From the NCBI RefSeq assembly GCF_025369935.1, contig NZ_CP104467.1, positions 2,115,001 through 2,179,000 of the forward strand: a stretch of DNA of 64,000 nucleotides. Direction: 5' to 3'. Under the pieces are notes generated by a model, which was not told the origin of the DNA, searched no databases, and worked only from the letters and a program-made list of their open reading frames with translations. Both the position numbers and the translations under genes were made by a program. The stretch comes from Paenibacillus andongensis (lineage in GTDB: Bacteria > Bacillota > Bacilli > Paenibacillales > NBRC-103111). Shown one piece after another: positions 55,905 to 64,000 of this stretch; the stretch's first letter is position 1, and each line of letters starts with the position of its first letter.

Positions 55905-56160
55905 TCAAACTATTAATTGGACGCATACATTTTCTTGCTCATTATTTGTCCGTTCAATAGGATTCGATGTGTGTCTTCGCCACTTTTCACCATATTCAAG
56001 GAAAGTGCCCGTAATGCTCCTTACGGCCGCGGGCGAGTATTGAGTCCCAAACATAATTTCAAAGAAACCGGCTACATCTCTGAGGCTCATACTGTCTTTG
56101 TATATGGGATTGAAGGTTCTTCTTCAAGCAACCCTTCACAGCGTTGGTAAGGCTCGAAAA
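55905..56160 (-). pseudogene. IS256-family transposase remnant
   Basis: On the minus strand the frame encodes MSLRDVAGFFEIMFGTQYSP, an IS256 N-terminal motif, fused directly to WRRHTSNPIERTNNE, which belongs near the C-terminus. Most of the catalytic domain is deleted. Upstream, FNPIYKDS and PYQRCEGLLEE-like pieces appear in shifted frames up to about 56160. No terminal inverted repeats are evident. Confidence 0.8.
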
Positions 56161-56493
56161 GCAGCATTTGAAAACTAGTTATTTGGTCTCTTGGAACCAT
56201 GAGATCATTGATTAGCCATGGCGGGTATCTAGTGTTCGTTCATAGTTAACAATTGCGATAATTTTTCTTATCTTCTGGCGATTGTTCGATTTGAAGCACA
56301 GGAGTTATCATAGAGTAGGGGCCCTTCTTGGTGGTTTTGCAATCCCGAGAAAACCCTACTTTTTGTTGTGGAAGACACCAATTATTTCTATTAAATAAAC
56401 AATATTTATGATATAAACTTACTTTTTGATTGAGGGTTTTAATTCTTTTTAAGAAGTTCTTCAAGAACTGAAAAACACTGACCTAGATAAGGC

Positions 56494-56521
56494 GAAAAAT
56501 CCCCCATACATCGGGAGATTT
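56494..56521 (-). terminator. Terminator for the small minus-strand gene
   Basis: On the minus strand, AAATCTCCC pairs with GGGGGATTT with one mismatch, followed by more T. It lies about 130 bases downstream of the stop of the gene at 56652-56882. The stretch 56161-56493 holds only a 72-codon minus frame without recognisable features. Confidence 0.72.
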
Positions 56522-56651
56522 AAGTAGTAATAAACTTTATTATATGCTAATTAATATCAATGAATTTTTTCATTTAGTGGGCAACAAAGGTTGGGTATAA
56601 TGCTCTAGAATTTCCCGAAATGGTTTATCATTTATATCTTTCGAATTAGAA

Positions 56652-56882
56652 TTAAGAATTAATATCGTGGTTAATAATTGAAAACAGGTAAGTTGCACTT
56701 TTTTGACCATCAATAATCATATCAACTGAGTAATGTCCATCTATACATGCTGTAAATGATAATTCATGACTTATATCAACCCCGGGCACTTGAAATCTAG
56801 GCTTTTTATTTTTTAGGACTAGATCTGTAGTAGAACCTACAATTTCATTTTCAGAATCCTTAATTAAAAAATTGCATTTCAA
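56652..56882 (-). CDS. Small hypothetical protein (76 residues)
   Basis: I do not recognise this protein. TTG 56882 lies 8 bases after AAAGGAG, which is better placed than the in-frame ATG at 56903 inside that region. It has no signal peptide or membrane segment; the alternating hydrophobic pattern (TDLVLKNKKPRFQVP, HYSVDMIIDGQKSATYLFSI) suggests a small beta-sandwich. A good terminator follows. It is AT-rich like its island neighbours. Confidence 0.65.
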   Translation of the reverse strand: MKCNFLIKDSENEIVGSTTDLVLKNKKPRFQVPGVDISHELSFTACIDGHYSVDMIIDGQKSATYLFSIINHDINS

Positions 56883-56970
56883 AATATCTTCTCCTTTTAT
56901 CATAATTGAGGCGATTTTAGGCTTTTTGCACGAACTACTTTCATTTTCTTATCATAGTGCACTTTTGGTT

Positions 56971-57287
56971 TTATGCGGCATGTATTAAACTTATGGCATA
57001 CAAATAATAGCCTGTTCTGGAATCAACACCCAATATACCAACTGTTTCAAAAAAGGGAGCGATCACAAACGCCCATAATAAATCCACCATGGCGGTTATC
57101 ATGAGGTACACAAAGAATCTTCCGTATGTAAACTTAATGACCCACAGTAAACTTATCGGAAAAAAACCAAGCGGAGAAGTAACTTCCTGAGGATCCCATA
57201 TATTTGCCATTAAGCCAAATTCGTAAATAATACCACTTGAAACCTCTGTAAATAAGACAGGAGGGCGGTCTTTTTTACTTTTAAACA
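56971..57287 (-). pseudogene. Membrane protein fragment
   Basis: The minus frame is open from about 57287, right after a stop, through DRPPVLFTEVSSG and two hydrophobic segments to AISLIHAA. There is an in-frame ATG at 57210 but no convincing ribosome site. It looks like the internal or C-terminal part of a multi-helix membrane protein that I cannot name. It may be a relic. Confidence 0.5.
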
Positions 57288-57331
57288 GCTAATGATATGA
57301 TGATTTTTGAATAGAAAGAGGTATTTAGATC

Positions 57332-58123
57332 GTGGACGAAGTCATTCGTATTGAGCAAGTTTGCTATCGGAGAGGTGAGAATGAACTCCTCAAACACATT
57401 AATTGGACGGTCAATAAAGGAGAGCATTGGGCTATTCTAGGTCTCAACGGTTCCGGAAAGACGACTTTATTAAATGTTATAACTGGCTACATCTGGCCTA
57501 CATCAGGTTCGATTTCCGTATTTGGCCAAGCTTTTGGATCCATTGACTTGCGCCAATTGCGGACTATGATAGGCTGGGTAAGCTTGTCTCTGCAAGAGAA
57601 ACTGCACATGAATGATAAGGCTGAATTTATTGTCGTAAGTGGAAAGTATGCAACAATCGGATTGTATGATAATCCTGACGATTCAGATTGGACGCAGGTT
57701 GAAACCCTAATGAATCAACTAGGCTGCTTGCATCTTAAGGGAAGGACCTTTCAGTCTTGCTCTCAGGGGGAGAAGCAAAAGCTGCTGATTGCAAGGGCGC
57801 TCATAGCTTCGCCGAAGTTGCTCATCCTGGATGAACCGTGCAATGGGCTTGATCTATTTGTGCGCGAGCAGCTTTTGGCAGCGATTGAAACACTTGCGAT
57901 GAGCAATGATGCACCAACATTATTGTATGTGACCCACCATACCGAGGAGATTTTACCCATTTTTCGCAAGGCGATATTGATGAGAAGAGGGGAAATCTTC
58001 ATGGGAGGCAACGTACGAGATGTGCTGACGACCGAACTATTGACGGATTTCTTCGAAAATCCGGTTGATGTGTTTCAGCGTGAAGGTCGCTTTTGGCTGC
58101 TTCCTTCAGGAGACAAGCGATAA
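57332..58123 (+). CDS. ABC ATPase, YlmA-like (ModF/iron-type)
   Basis: This 263-residue ATPase has Walker A GLNGSGKTT, signature SCSQGEKQK and Walker B LLILDEPCNGLD. The signature starts with S-C-S-Q-G, as in YlmA-like proteins, instead of LSGGQ. GTG 57332 follows AAAGAGG. The C-terminal extension (NPVDVFQREGRFWL) also fits that group. No permease or binding protein lies next to it; these ATPases are often solitary, and their role is not known. Confidence 0.9.
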   Translation: MDEVIRIEQVCYRRGENELLKHINWTVNKGEHWAILGLNGSGKTTLLNVITGYIWPTSGSISVFGQAFGSIDLRQLRTMIGWVSLSLQEKLHMNDKAEFIVVSGKYATIGLYDNPDDSDWTQVETLMNQLGCLHLKGRTFQSCSQGEKQKLLIARALIASPKLLILDEPCNGLDLFVREQLLAAIETLAMSNDAPTLLYVTHHTEEILPIFRKAILMRRGEIFMGGNVRDVLTTELLTDFFENPVDVFQREGRFWLLPSGDKR

Positions 58124-58238
58124 TGACACGCCCTTACTCTACGAAAATTTTATCTTGTAATTATGAAACGTTTCACCGTGGCGTATCTAAACACAAAGTA
58201 CAGTTTGATCACAAAATATACATCAGTATATAAAGACA

Positions 58239-58264
58239 AAGCCACTCCTGACAATGGAGTGGTT
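58239..58264 (+). terminator. Terminator downstream of the YlmA-like ATPase
   Basis: AAGCCACTCC (58239-58248) pairs with GGAGTGGTTT (58255-58264), with one G-U pair, followed by CTTATTATC. It lies about 115 bases after the stop. Confidence 0.68.
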
Positions 58265-58354
58265 TCTTATTATCAAATATGTTGGAATCGAATCGCTTCA
58301 GTATTGACGCTCACTTTTCACTGGTACATCAATTTGGTTGCAGTGTTACCCACT

Positions 58355-59149
58355 CTACCAATCTCTTACTGGTGCACAACCCCGCATCCAATGCCACTCA
58401 CTTTCCACTCGAAAGGCACTCGGCCATCCTTCAGGTGGAGACTCCCATTCCCTGAAGCCAAGGACGCATTCGCAGAATGCTTCTGCATTGGCTACACTGT
58501 GGTTTTGCAGCACTTGGAAGGTGAGATTCATAAGGTTTTCGGGCTTATCGGGTGCGCTCTGAAGCGTCTTCATAAACCACTTGTGATAAGGATATAAGAT
58601 TTTGTTGTGGGCAAGTATCATTCTCCCGCCATAAAGGACTAAATCGGTTATGGCCCAATTGAGTAAGTACGGATCGTCTCGCTTCCCCGCCTCAGAAACG
58701 TACCATCGAAGGGCCTCAAAGTGAGCGTAAAACGTTTGAATACGATGTAGTTGCTCTGTAACTGGATACTCCACGATGCGGGACAATAGTGCCGGAATCT
58801 CGGTGGAATGCGAGAAAGCAATAATTACATCGGTGAACGCCGCTCGACTCGGTTCATTGCCGAATTCAGCAACCCGTCTCAGGTAATCCGAATTGATTAC
58901 CCAACCGTCGACATATCCTCCTGGATAATTGCATAGGTCTGTACGAAAGTAGTGAAATTCGTGGAGCTTCTCACGGCGGTGAAACTCCTCATCTGTACAG
59001 ACCAGAAAAATATCTACATCGGAATTCTCCTGTTCCCATCCTTTAGCAATTGAACCACCAACAATCATGGCCGAATAACGATCATCATTGTGTAACTCAT
59101 TAGTAAGCTTGTCAATGACATGCTGATGATGTTGCCGTAGCGTTCTCAC
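58355..59149 (-). CDS. Nucleotidyltransferase-domain protein
   Basis: This 264-residue protein has a polymerase-beta-type nucleotidyltransferase motif: GGSIAKGWEQENSDVDIFLV gives the GS...DxD catalytic pattern. The C-terminal helical part is similar to substrate-binding domains of antibiotic nucleotidyltransferases. I chose GTG 59149, 9 bases after AAAAGGAGG; ATGs at 59155 and 59179 are alternatives. It may adenylylate a small molecule such as an aminoglycoside, or be a toxin-antitoxin or regulatory type. The function is unproven. Downstream is the terminator region of the ATPase. Confidence 0.82.
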   Translation of the reverse strand: MRTLRQHHQHVIDKLTNELHNDDRYSAMIVGGSIAKGWEQENSDVDIFLVCTDEEFHRREKLHEFHYFRTDLCNYPGGYVDGWVINSDYLRRVAEFGNEPSRAAFTDVIIAFSHSTEIPALLSRIVEYPVTEQLHRIQTFYAHFEALRWYVSEAGKRDDPYLLNWAITDLVLYGGRMILAHNKILYPYHKWFMKTLQSAPDKPENLMNLTFQVLQNHSVANAEAFCECVLGFREWESPPEGWPSAFRVESEWHWMRGCAPVRDW

Positions 59150-59784
59150 GTACATCCGCCTCCTTTTTATCGCTTCCATTTAAAATTTTATGCAACTAAA
59201 TCCTTATAATGAGTGCAAAATTGTAAGAAGATAATTGACGTTGTTGTAGTTGACATCAGTATTTTCATAGTTAATGACTAATGTTTTGATAAAGGGCTTT
59301 TGCAACTTTTGGCTAATAGATTCGTTCGTATATTAAAATTGCCAAAGCAAACAACAGATAAAAAATTGGTAGTTTTCAAACGCTCCGGAACAGAAAACAA
59401 ACACGAAAAACACAAAGAGATTAGAGATATGAAACAGATTTAGTCATCAAACAGGTGTTAAAAGAAGGTGGGAAAAGTCGAAGATTAGCATGATTATAAA
59501 ATTTATTTCGAACGAATGAATTCGCAGAAGTTTTTATTGAGGCTCAAAATTTGTACAGAAAGCTTTCTGTAGAAGATTCTCTTGCACTCCGTGACTTACA
59601 ACAATTGGTTGATATTCCGGTTAGAACAACCGCGATGAACATGAATAAGATTTTTTGTTGCTATTGTGGCTCTCATTAGTAACCCCTTTTATGAAACCTA
59701 TTTTTAATAATTACTTAATTTAAATAGGTTTTCCATCCAAAAAGTCGTGTAAGTATATATTTTCATTGAAACCATAAATTACGA
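59150..59784. other. AT-rich gap with a small ORF relic
   Basis: There is no complete gene. From about 59495 a plus-strand frame without a start encodes EFAEVFIEAQNLYRKLS and SLALRDLQQLVDIPVRTTAM before stopping near 59680; this looks like the end of a lost gene that I cannot identify. The rest is AT-rich sequence. Confidence 0.45.
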
Positions 59785-60096
59785 TTAGTTTAACTTACCC
59801 GTAGATTTACGAAATATCGGCTTCGTTTGAACGTGAGTAATTTGAGGAGGCTTGAGAGGGTTCTCGACCCTGGATAACAATATTTCAGCAGCCAGAACTC
59901 CTATTTCGTCCCGGAATATATGGACGGTTGATAAATGGGGTTCTACGATCTGCGACTCAGGCGAGTTATCAAACCCGCTGATAACAATATCCTCTGGTAT
60001 TTGTATATTCTTATTTTTTAATATCCTCATCACGTTAATAGCAATAAAATCATTCGCACAAACAAATGCAGATGGAAGGGTCTTCATGTTATCCAA
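59785..60096 (-). pseudogene. LacI-family regulator, C-terminal remnant
   Basis: The 103-codon minus frame encodes the end of a LacI/GalR sensor domain: PSAFVCANDFIAINVMRILK, then DIVISGFDNSPES and the C-terminal THVQTKPIFRKST. The DNA-binding domain and the first two-thirds are missing, cut off where a Gfo/Idh fragment begins on the other strand. It cannot regulate, but shows a sugar operon once stood here. Confidence 0.87.
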
Positions 60097-60097
60097 C

Positions 60098-60308
60098 CGA
60101 TTATTCTTATGTGGAATTATGGGAGGCGATTACGGATCATAAGGAGCCGATCTCGAGCGCTGAACGGGGGCTTGAAGCCTTAGGCGTGGTATTTGCGGCA
60201 TTGGAGTCAGCTACAATTGGCGAACCGGTTAATGTCCAAGATATCATCAACGGAAAAATGCACGCATATGAAGATTCGGTGATCGAGGAAATGAAATCTT
60301 TCAAATAG
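60098..60308 (+). pseudogene. Gfo/Idh/MocA oxidoreductase, C-terminal remnant
   Basis: The plus frame encodes YPTDYSYVELWEAITDHKEP, SSAERGLEALGVVFAALESA and a short tail ending EMKSFK. This matches the C-terminal 70 residues of Gfo/Idh/MocA sugar dehydrogenases. No start or NAD-binding domain is present; the left edge meets the LacI remnant. Confidence 0.8.
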
Positions 60309-60471
60309 TAGCTTTTACAAGAAACTTATTAATGTGCGCTGCCTGTATGTTTCACAGAAATTGTTGGCAAATGGTATGCATGTAGAGGAATAGACACTGC
60401 TTCAGTTAAGCGCGACTACGATATTACAAGCATTCTGAATCTGTGATTAATCGATAAGAGGCAGTACTGAA

Positions 60472-60582
60472 ATGAATGATATACATTTGGGGCGTTCAGA
60501 TTTAAAGGTAAGCAGGCTTTATTTGGGGACGATGAATTTCGGTCCGATCACTGATGAATGTGAAGCTTTTCGGATTTTATGA
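60472..60582 (+). pseudogene. Aldo/keto reductase, N-terminal remnant
   Basis: ATG 60472 opens MNDIHLGRSDLKVSRLYLGT followed by MNFGPITDECEAFRIL, the start of an aldo/keto reductase, and stops at 60580. Nothing of the barrel follows in the same frame. Confidence 0.83.
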
Positions 60583-60740
60583 CACGCAGCGAATCTCAGG
60601 GCTGCTTACGACTTCGCTGACGGAGGGTCCATTCTTGTACATGGTGGAACATGACGGCAAGAAAGAATGGATTATGCTGGTAGACGGTTTTCAAGAGCAG
60701 TACTATGGTGCCTACCGATCTCAGGATTTGAAACAAAAGA
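60583..60740 (+). pseudogene. GH43-like glycosidase internal fragment
   Basis: Just after the aldo/keto fragment, another frame encodes TEGPFLYMVEHDGKKEWIML then VDGFQEQYYGAYRSQDLK. This resembles the acid-Glu strand (TEGPF) and following blade of GH43-type enzymes. It is a short relic with no start, and the assignment is tentative. Confidence 0.5.
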
Positions 60741-60771
60741 ACAGAAATAAATCTCTAAAGCTTGCAACATT

Positions 60772-60820
60772 AAAACACCCCGACTGTTTCCCTTTAGGGA
60801 GAAAGTCGGGGTGTTTTGTT
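60772..60820 (+). terminator. Strong intrinsic terminator after the gene relics
   Basis: AAAACACCCCGACT (60772-60785) pairs with AGTCGGGGTGTTTT, with an inner CCCT/AGGG pair, and continues into GTTTG. It insulates the GH26 gene from upstream transcription. Confidence 0.88.
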
Positions 60821-60909
60821 TGTCACGCTTAAAAATGATAACAATACAGGACCAGAAATCACAAATGAAGACATAGAAGGTGTGGTCATAAATCGATATT
60901 ATAAGGAAG

Positions 60910-60921
60910 GTAATCGCTTAC
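60910..60921. promoter_or_regulatory. LacI/cre-like operator upstream of the mannanase
   Basis: GTAATCGCTTAC has GTAA/TTAC arms around a central CG, as in LacI-family and CcpA operators. It lies 24 bases before the start codon, where bound protein would block transcription. A truncated LacI gene is nearby. Confidence 0.5.
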
Positions 60922-60945
60922 AAATATATCTAAGGGAGGGTTTCG

Positions 60946-63900
60946 ATGTTAAAGCTGCAAGGTTGGTTTGCTGGGCTTTTGGTTTTTATTTTGATATTTA
61001 CGCTGATTTTACCGGTCGGTGCACAGGTTACTTCCACTTCCTCTATGCCTGTATTTTCGGATATTTCAGGTCATTGGGCGGAAAAAGATATGGTAGTTTG
61101 GATGTCTCAAGGGTTAATTGATGGTTACCCGGATGGTACATTTCGACCAGACAGCGAAATTACTAGGGCAGAATTCGTCACGCTGATCAATAAAGCTTTC
61201 AATTTTTCCCTTGAATCAAAACAACAGTTCGCTGATGTGCGGCCTGACGATTGGTTCGGCAAACAGCTGCTTATTGCAAGGGGAGCGGGTTATTATGAGG
61301 GATTTCCGAACAACATGGCCGATCCGGTTTCTTCTATAACCCGTCAGGATGCGGCAGTTTTGTTGGCCCGGGTTTTTGAAATGAAATCAGCTTCTTCATC
61401 AGATACGAGATTTCATGATGCTTCCCAAATTTCGGAGTATGCCAAAGTAGGCGTAAATGCTCTGTCTTCCTTCATAAACGGATATGAAGACGGAGCCTTC
61501 CGTCCGTTTGCGCCGATTAGCAAAGCTGAGGTTTTATCGCTTCTACATAGGCTGGCAAGTGTTATTCTAACGGCATCCGGCGAGTATGCTTCTGTATCCG
61601 TCAGTGGAAATATGCTCTTGAACTCTGATGGTATAGTACTTAAAGATACCGTGATTCCAGGTGATCTGTACTTGACTGCCGGAATCGGAAACGGCGAAGT
61701 TCAGCTGGAGCGGGTTACGGTAAAGGGCCGTACGATCATCGCCGGAGGCGGTGAAAATACGGTTGTGTTTAAAGATTCCGTTCTTCATGATGTTAACGTC
61801 AACCGTAAAGACGGTAAGGTTCGCGTATGGTTGACTGGTAAAACGCAAGTTGACTCTATCCAAATCGAAAGTGCTTCCAAGCTTGAGATGTCGGAAGGAA
61901 CATTCATTAGAAATGTTGATTTGAACAGCCCGACGGACGTTAAGATATCGAAAGAAGCGATGATAGCCAATCTTAAGGTTGGTACAGAAGCAAAAGGTAC
62001 TAACATTACCGGCGAAGGTAAAATCACAGAAGCAATCTTTCAGACGGACGGGGTAACGGTGAATGGCAAATTGATGGATCAAGGAACGTATAAATTGGAT
62101 GGACCAGCTTCGCCGGTTCCGTCTTCAGCTGGCTCAGGGAATCCCGATTCGAGTCCTAGCACCAGTACCAGACCTGTTCCAAATCATAATCAACCGATCA
62201 TCTCCACTGACAAGTTTGACACTTCGGACGTCAATCTAGTCGATAAAGACGCCACTGCAAAAACCCGGTCCTTGTTCGCCTATTTGCAGGGACTGCGCGG
62301 TAATAACATTCTATTGGGGCAGGAGCATGCCACTACGGAAGGGATCACAATTACGAAACGTGATGGAACCGAGTCCGATGTATACAATGCTGTCGGTGAT
62401 TTTCCCGCATTATATGGCTGGGATACGCTAAGTCTTGAAGGAAAAGAGAAGCCCGGAGCAGCTTCAAATAACCGGGAGCAGAACCGGGATAACCTGATCG
62501 ATGTGATGAAGAAGGCCTATGAACGGGATGGCGTTTTGACTTTAAGCGCTCACATGCCTAATTTCGTGACAGGAGGCAGTTTTAACGATACTGCTGGTTC
62601 CGTGGTTGCTAATATATTGCCGGGAGGCAGCAAGCATGCGGAATTCAATGATTATCTGGATATGATCGCCGATTTTGCTAATCATCTCAAGGATGCCGAC
62701 GGAAATTCCATCCCGGTCATTTTCCGGCCGTGGCATGAGAACAACGGAAGCTGGTTTTGGTGGGGCGCTGCCTTTACAACACCAAGCCAGTACAAAGAAA
62801 TTTACCGCTATACGGTGGAATATCTCCGTGAGCAAAAAGGTGTTCGAAACTTTTTATACGCCTATTCGCCAAATGCTCACTTTAATGAAAATGCCGATAA
62901 TTACATGAAGACATACCCTGGTGATGATTATGTCGATATCATGGGGTTTGATGCTTACGGTCCTTTAACAGATGCAAAGGAATGGATGGGGAAGGTACAG
63001 CAGGATGCCAAACTGATTTCCCAACTGGCGGATATCCACCACAAAGTCGCGGCTCTGACAGAATTCGGATATAACCCGAACGGCTTTAAATTCACGGGTA
63101 ATGTGAACAAACAGTTCTTTACCGATCTTCTTGGCGCCCTTAAATCAGATCCTGATGCCAAGAGAATGGCGTATATGCTGACATGGGCCCATTTTGAATT
63201 GGAGAAGCTGTACCTTCCAATCCGTAATTATCAGGGTCAGGACAGTGAACTTTTGGATGATTTTGTACTTTATTATAATGATCTCTACTCGGCCTTTAAT
63301 TCCCGCCTTCATGGTGTATATGATCTCAATGTTCAAGCGGTACAAAGCGAACAACCGTTCATGCATATTGTGTCTCCTACAGAGCTTGGGAAAGTAACGG
63401 CGGATAAAAGCACTATAAGGGCAAAGGTCCTTAATCAGACGGTGACCAAAGTGGTCTATTCAGTGTTAGATAACCCAACGGAATTTCCTATGCAGTTGGA
63501 GGCTAGCGGTTACTATACGGCTCACTGGACTCCTTCTAAGGTGGAACAGGTTGGTTCGAATGTAAGCTTTAAAGTCAAAGCTTATGCCATCGACGGATCC
63601 ATCATGGAGCAAACAGCAACGGCTAAAATAATGGAAGCTGTATTGGGCCAATATACATTTGACACAGGTATAGACGGCGTACAAAGTAATGGGGGATGGC
63701 AAGCGAACATCACTTCTTTGGAGCATGCCGTGGTCCAGGATAATGGGATGCTGAAGCTCAATGTGGAAATACCTGATTCCAGCCAGACCTGGCAGGAGTT
63801 AAAGTTGGAGTTCCCTAATGTAACCGGGCAGGTCTATCTTCCTGATGTAAATAAATTAAAGGTGGAGCTGATGATGCCTATTGCAGGCAATGCCGACGCC

Positions 63901-64000
63901 TCCATTCAAGCGGTTGTTATGCTGCCTCCGAACTGGAATGATAAATACGGAATGAACAAGACGACGAAGAAGCTATCAGCGCTAGGAACAAAGACGGTAA
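60946..64000 (+). CDS. SLH-anchored GH26 beta-mannanase, 3' truncated by window
   Basis: The frame is open from ATG 60946 (after AAGGGAGGG) to the window end, about 1018 codons. A signal peptide (LLVFILIFTLILPVGA) leads to three SLH domains (about residues 35-200, first with GYPDGTFRPDSEITRAEF) that bind the cell wall polymer. A beta-strand-rich linker and a Pro/Ser stretch follow. The GH26 domain covers about 438-785: LLGQEHATTEG, acid/base E598 in FRPWHENNGSWFWWG and nucleophile E706 in ALTEFGYN. After it come an Ig-like region and a CBM27-like module from about 903 (YTFDTGIDG). It should cut mannan at the cell surface. Confidence 0.93.
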   Translation, partial: MLKLQGWFAGLLVFILIFTLILPVGAQVTSTSSMPVFSDISGHWAEKDMVVWMSQGLIDGYPDGTFRPDSEITRAEFVTLINKAFNFSLESKQQFADVRPDDWFGKQLLIARGAGYYEGFPNNMADPVSSITRQDAAVLLARVFEMKSASSSDTRFHDASQISEYAKVGVNALSSFINGYEDGAFRPFAPISKAEVLSLLHRLASVILTASGEYASVSVSGNMLLNSDGIVLKDTVIPGDLYLTAGIGNGEVQLERVTVKGRTIIAGGGENTVVFKDSVLHDVNVNRKDGKVRVWLTGKTQVDSIQIESASKLEMSEGTFIRNVDLNSPTDVKISKEAMIANLKVGTEAKGTNITGEGKITEAIFQTDGVTVNGKLMDQGTYKLDGPASPVPSSAGSGNPDSSPSTSTRPVPNHNQPIISTDKFDTSDVNLVDKDATAKTRSLFAYLQGLRGNNILLGQEHATTEGITITKRDGTESDVYNAVGDFPALYGWDTLSLEGKEKPGAASNNREQNRDNLIDVMKKAYERDGVLTLSAHMPNFVTGGSFNDTAGSVVANILPGGSKHAEFNDYLDMIADFANHLKDADGNSIPVIFRPWHENNGSWFWWGAAFTTPSQYKEIYRYTVEYLREQKGVRNFLYAYSPNAHFNENADNYMKTYPGDDYVDIMGFDAYGPLTDAKEWMGKVQQDAKLISQLADIHHKVAALTEFGYNPNGFKFTGNVNKQFFTDLLGALKSDPDAKRMAYMLTWAHFELEKLYLPIRNYQGQDSELLDDFVLYYNDLYSAFNSRLHGVYDLNVQAVQSEQPFMHIVSPTELGKVTADKSTIRAKVLNQTVTKVVYSVLDNPTEFPMQLEASGYYTAHWTPSKVEQVGSNVSFKVKAYAIDGSIMEQTATAKIMEAVLGQYTFDTGIDGVQSNGGWQANITSLEHAVVQDNGMLKLNVEIPDSSQTWQELKLEFPNVTGQVYLPDVNKLKVELMMPIAGNADASIQAVVMLPPNWNDKYGMNKTTKKLSALGTKTV

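Noticed and set aside
56246..56464. 72-codon minus frame near the IS256 relic
   Set aside because: No motif, no good ribosome site, and composition like the surrounding non-coding DNA.
1..64000. tRNA, rRNA, CRISPR arrays, replication origin
   Set aside because: I looked for clover-leaf, rRNA-like and regularly spaced repeat patterns by eye and saw none; a tRNAscan or CRISPR search would be decisive.

Overview
The window looks like a chromosomal segment of a spore-forming, plant- or soil-associated Paenibacillus-type Firmicute. The evidence is a GerK-type germination cluster, a sigma-K gene fragment, S-layer-homology (SLH) domains, YesN/YesM two-component regulation, LplABC-type lipoprotein ABC importers, AGGAGG-type ribosome sites and frequent TTG/GTG starts. 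I saw no rRNA, tRNA or CRISPR array.

Region 1 (1-16000) is a plant-polysaccharide locus: an Lpl-type sugar importer (two permeases, lipoprotein), a large secreted GH28-like beta-helix protein with three discoidin modules and a ricin-type lectin tail, and five enzymes without signal peptides (GH43, GH43-like propeller, GH95, GH43, GH141-like beta-helix with a PDZ tail). The layout suggests attack outside the cell, import of oligosaccharides, and trimming of fucose, galactose and arabinose side chains inside. The combination recalls pectin or rhamnogalacturonan II breakdown.

Region 2 (16000-20700) is a gene graveyard around a few intact genes: a gerKB 5' duplicate, a LysR gene whose divergent MFS partner is destroyed, a hairpin followed by the 5' end of a group IIC intron, a CGNR protein, VOC and PPOX-like genes, and a second, gutted LysR copy.

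Region 3 (20768-28258) is a YesN/YesM-type system with an unusual double-sensor kinase, next to a second sugar ABC importer.

Region 4 (28400-46540) is a small-molecule catabolic or detoxification island: methylmalonate/malonate-semialdehyde dehydrogenase, two nitronate-monooxygenase-family enzymes, LysR regulators, a ribose-type ABC importer, two paralogous serine esterases, a YdjC-type deacetylase, an MFS transporter, an alpha/beta hydrolase, a tautomerase, an EamA exporter and an arylamine N-acetyltransferase. Nitronate monooxygenase followed by malonate-semialdehyde dehydrogenase is the known logic of 3-nitropropionate catabolism. With the sugar importer and esterases beside it, this is my best candidate for an undescribed system, possibly use of plant nitropropanoyl-sugar esters.

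Region 5 (46951-51066) is a gerK cluster with gerKB inverted relative to gerKA and gerKC. It is followed by SLH and sigK debris, an orphan ABC ATPase and a broken Y-family polymerase gene.

Region 6 (53100-60900) is AT-rich and accessory: a SpoVB-like flippase, a long non-coding stretch, a 68-residue eight-cysteine protein with a structured leader, an IS256 remnant, a YlmA-like ATPase, a nucleotidyltransferase, and fragments of LacI, Gfo/Idh, aldo-keto reductase and GH43-like genes. Region 7 (60946 to the end) is a secreted SLH-anchored GH26 beta-mannanase that runs off the window.
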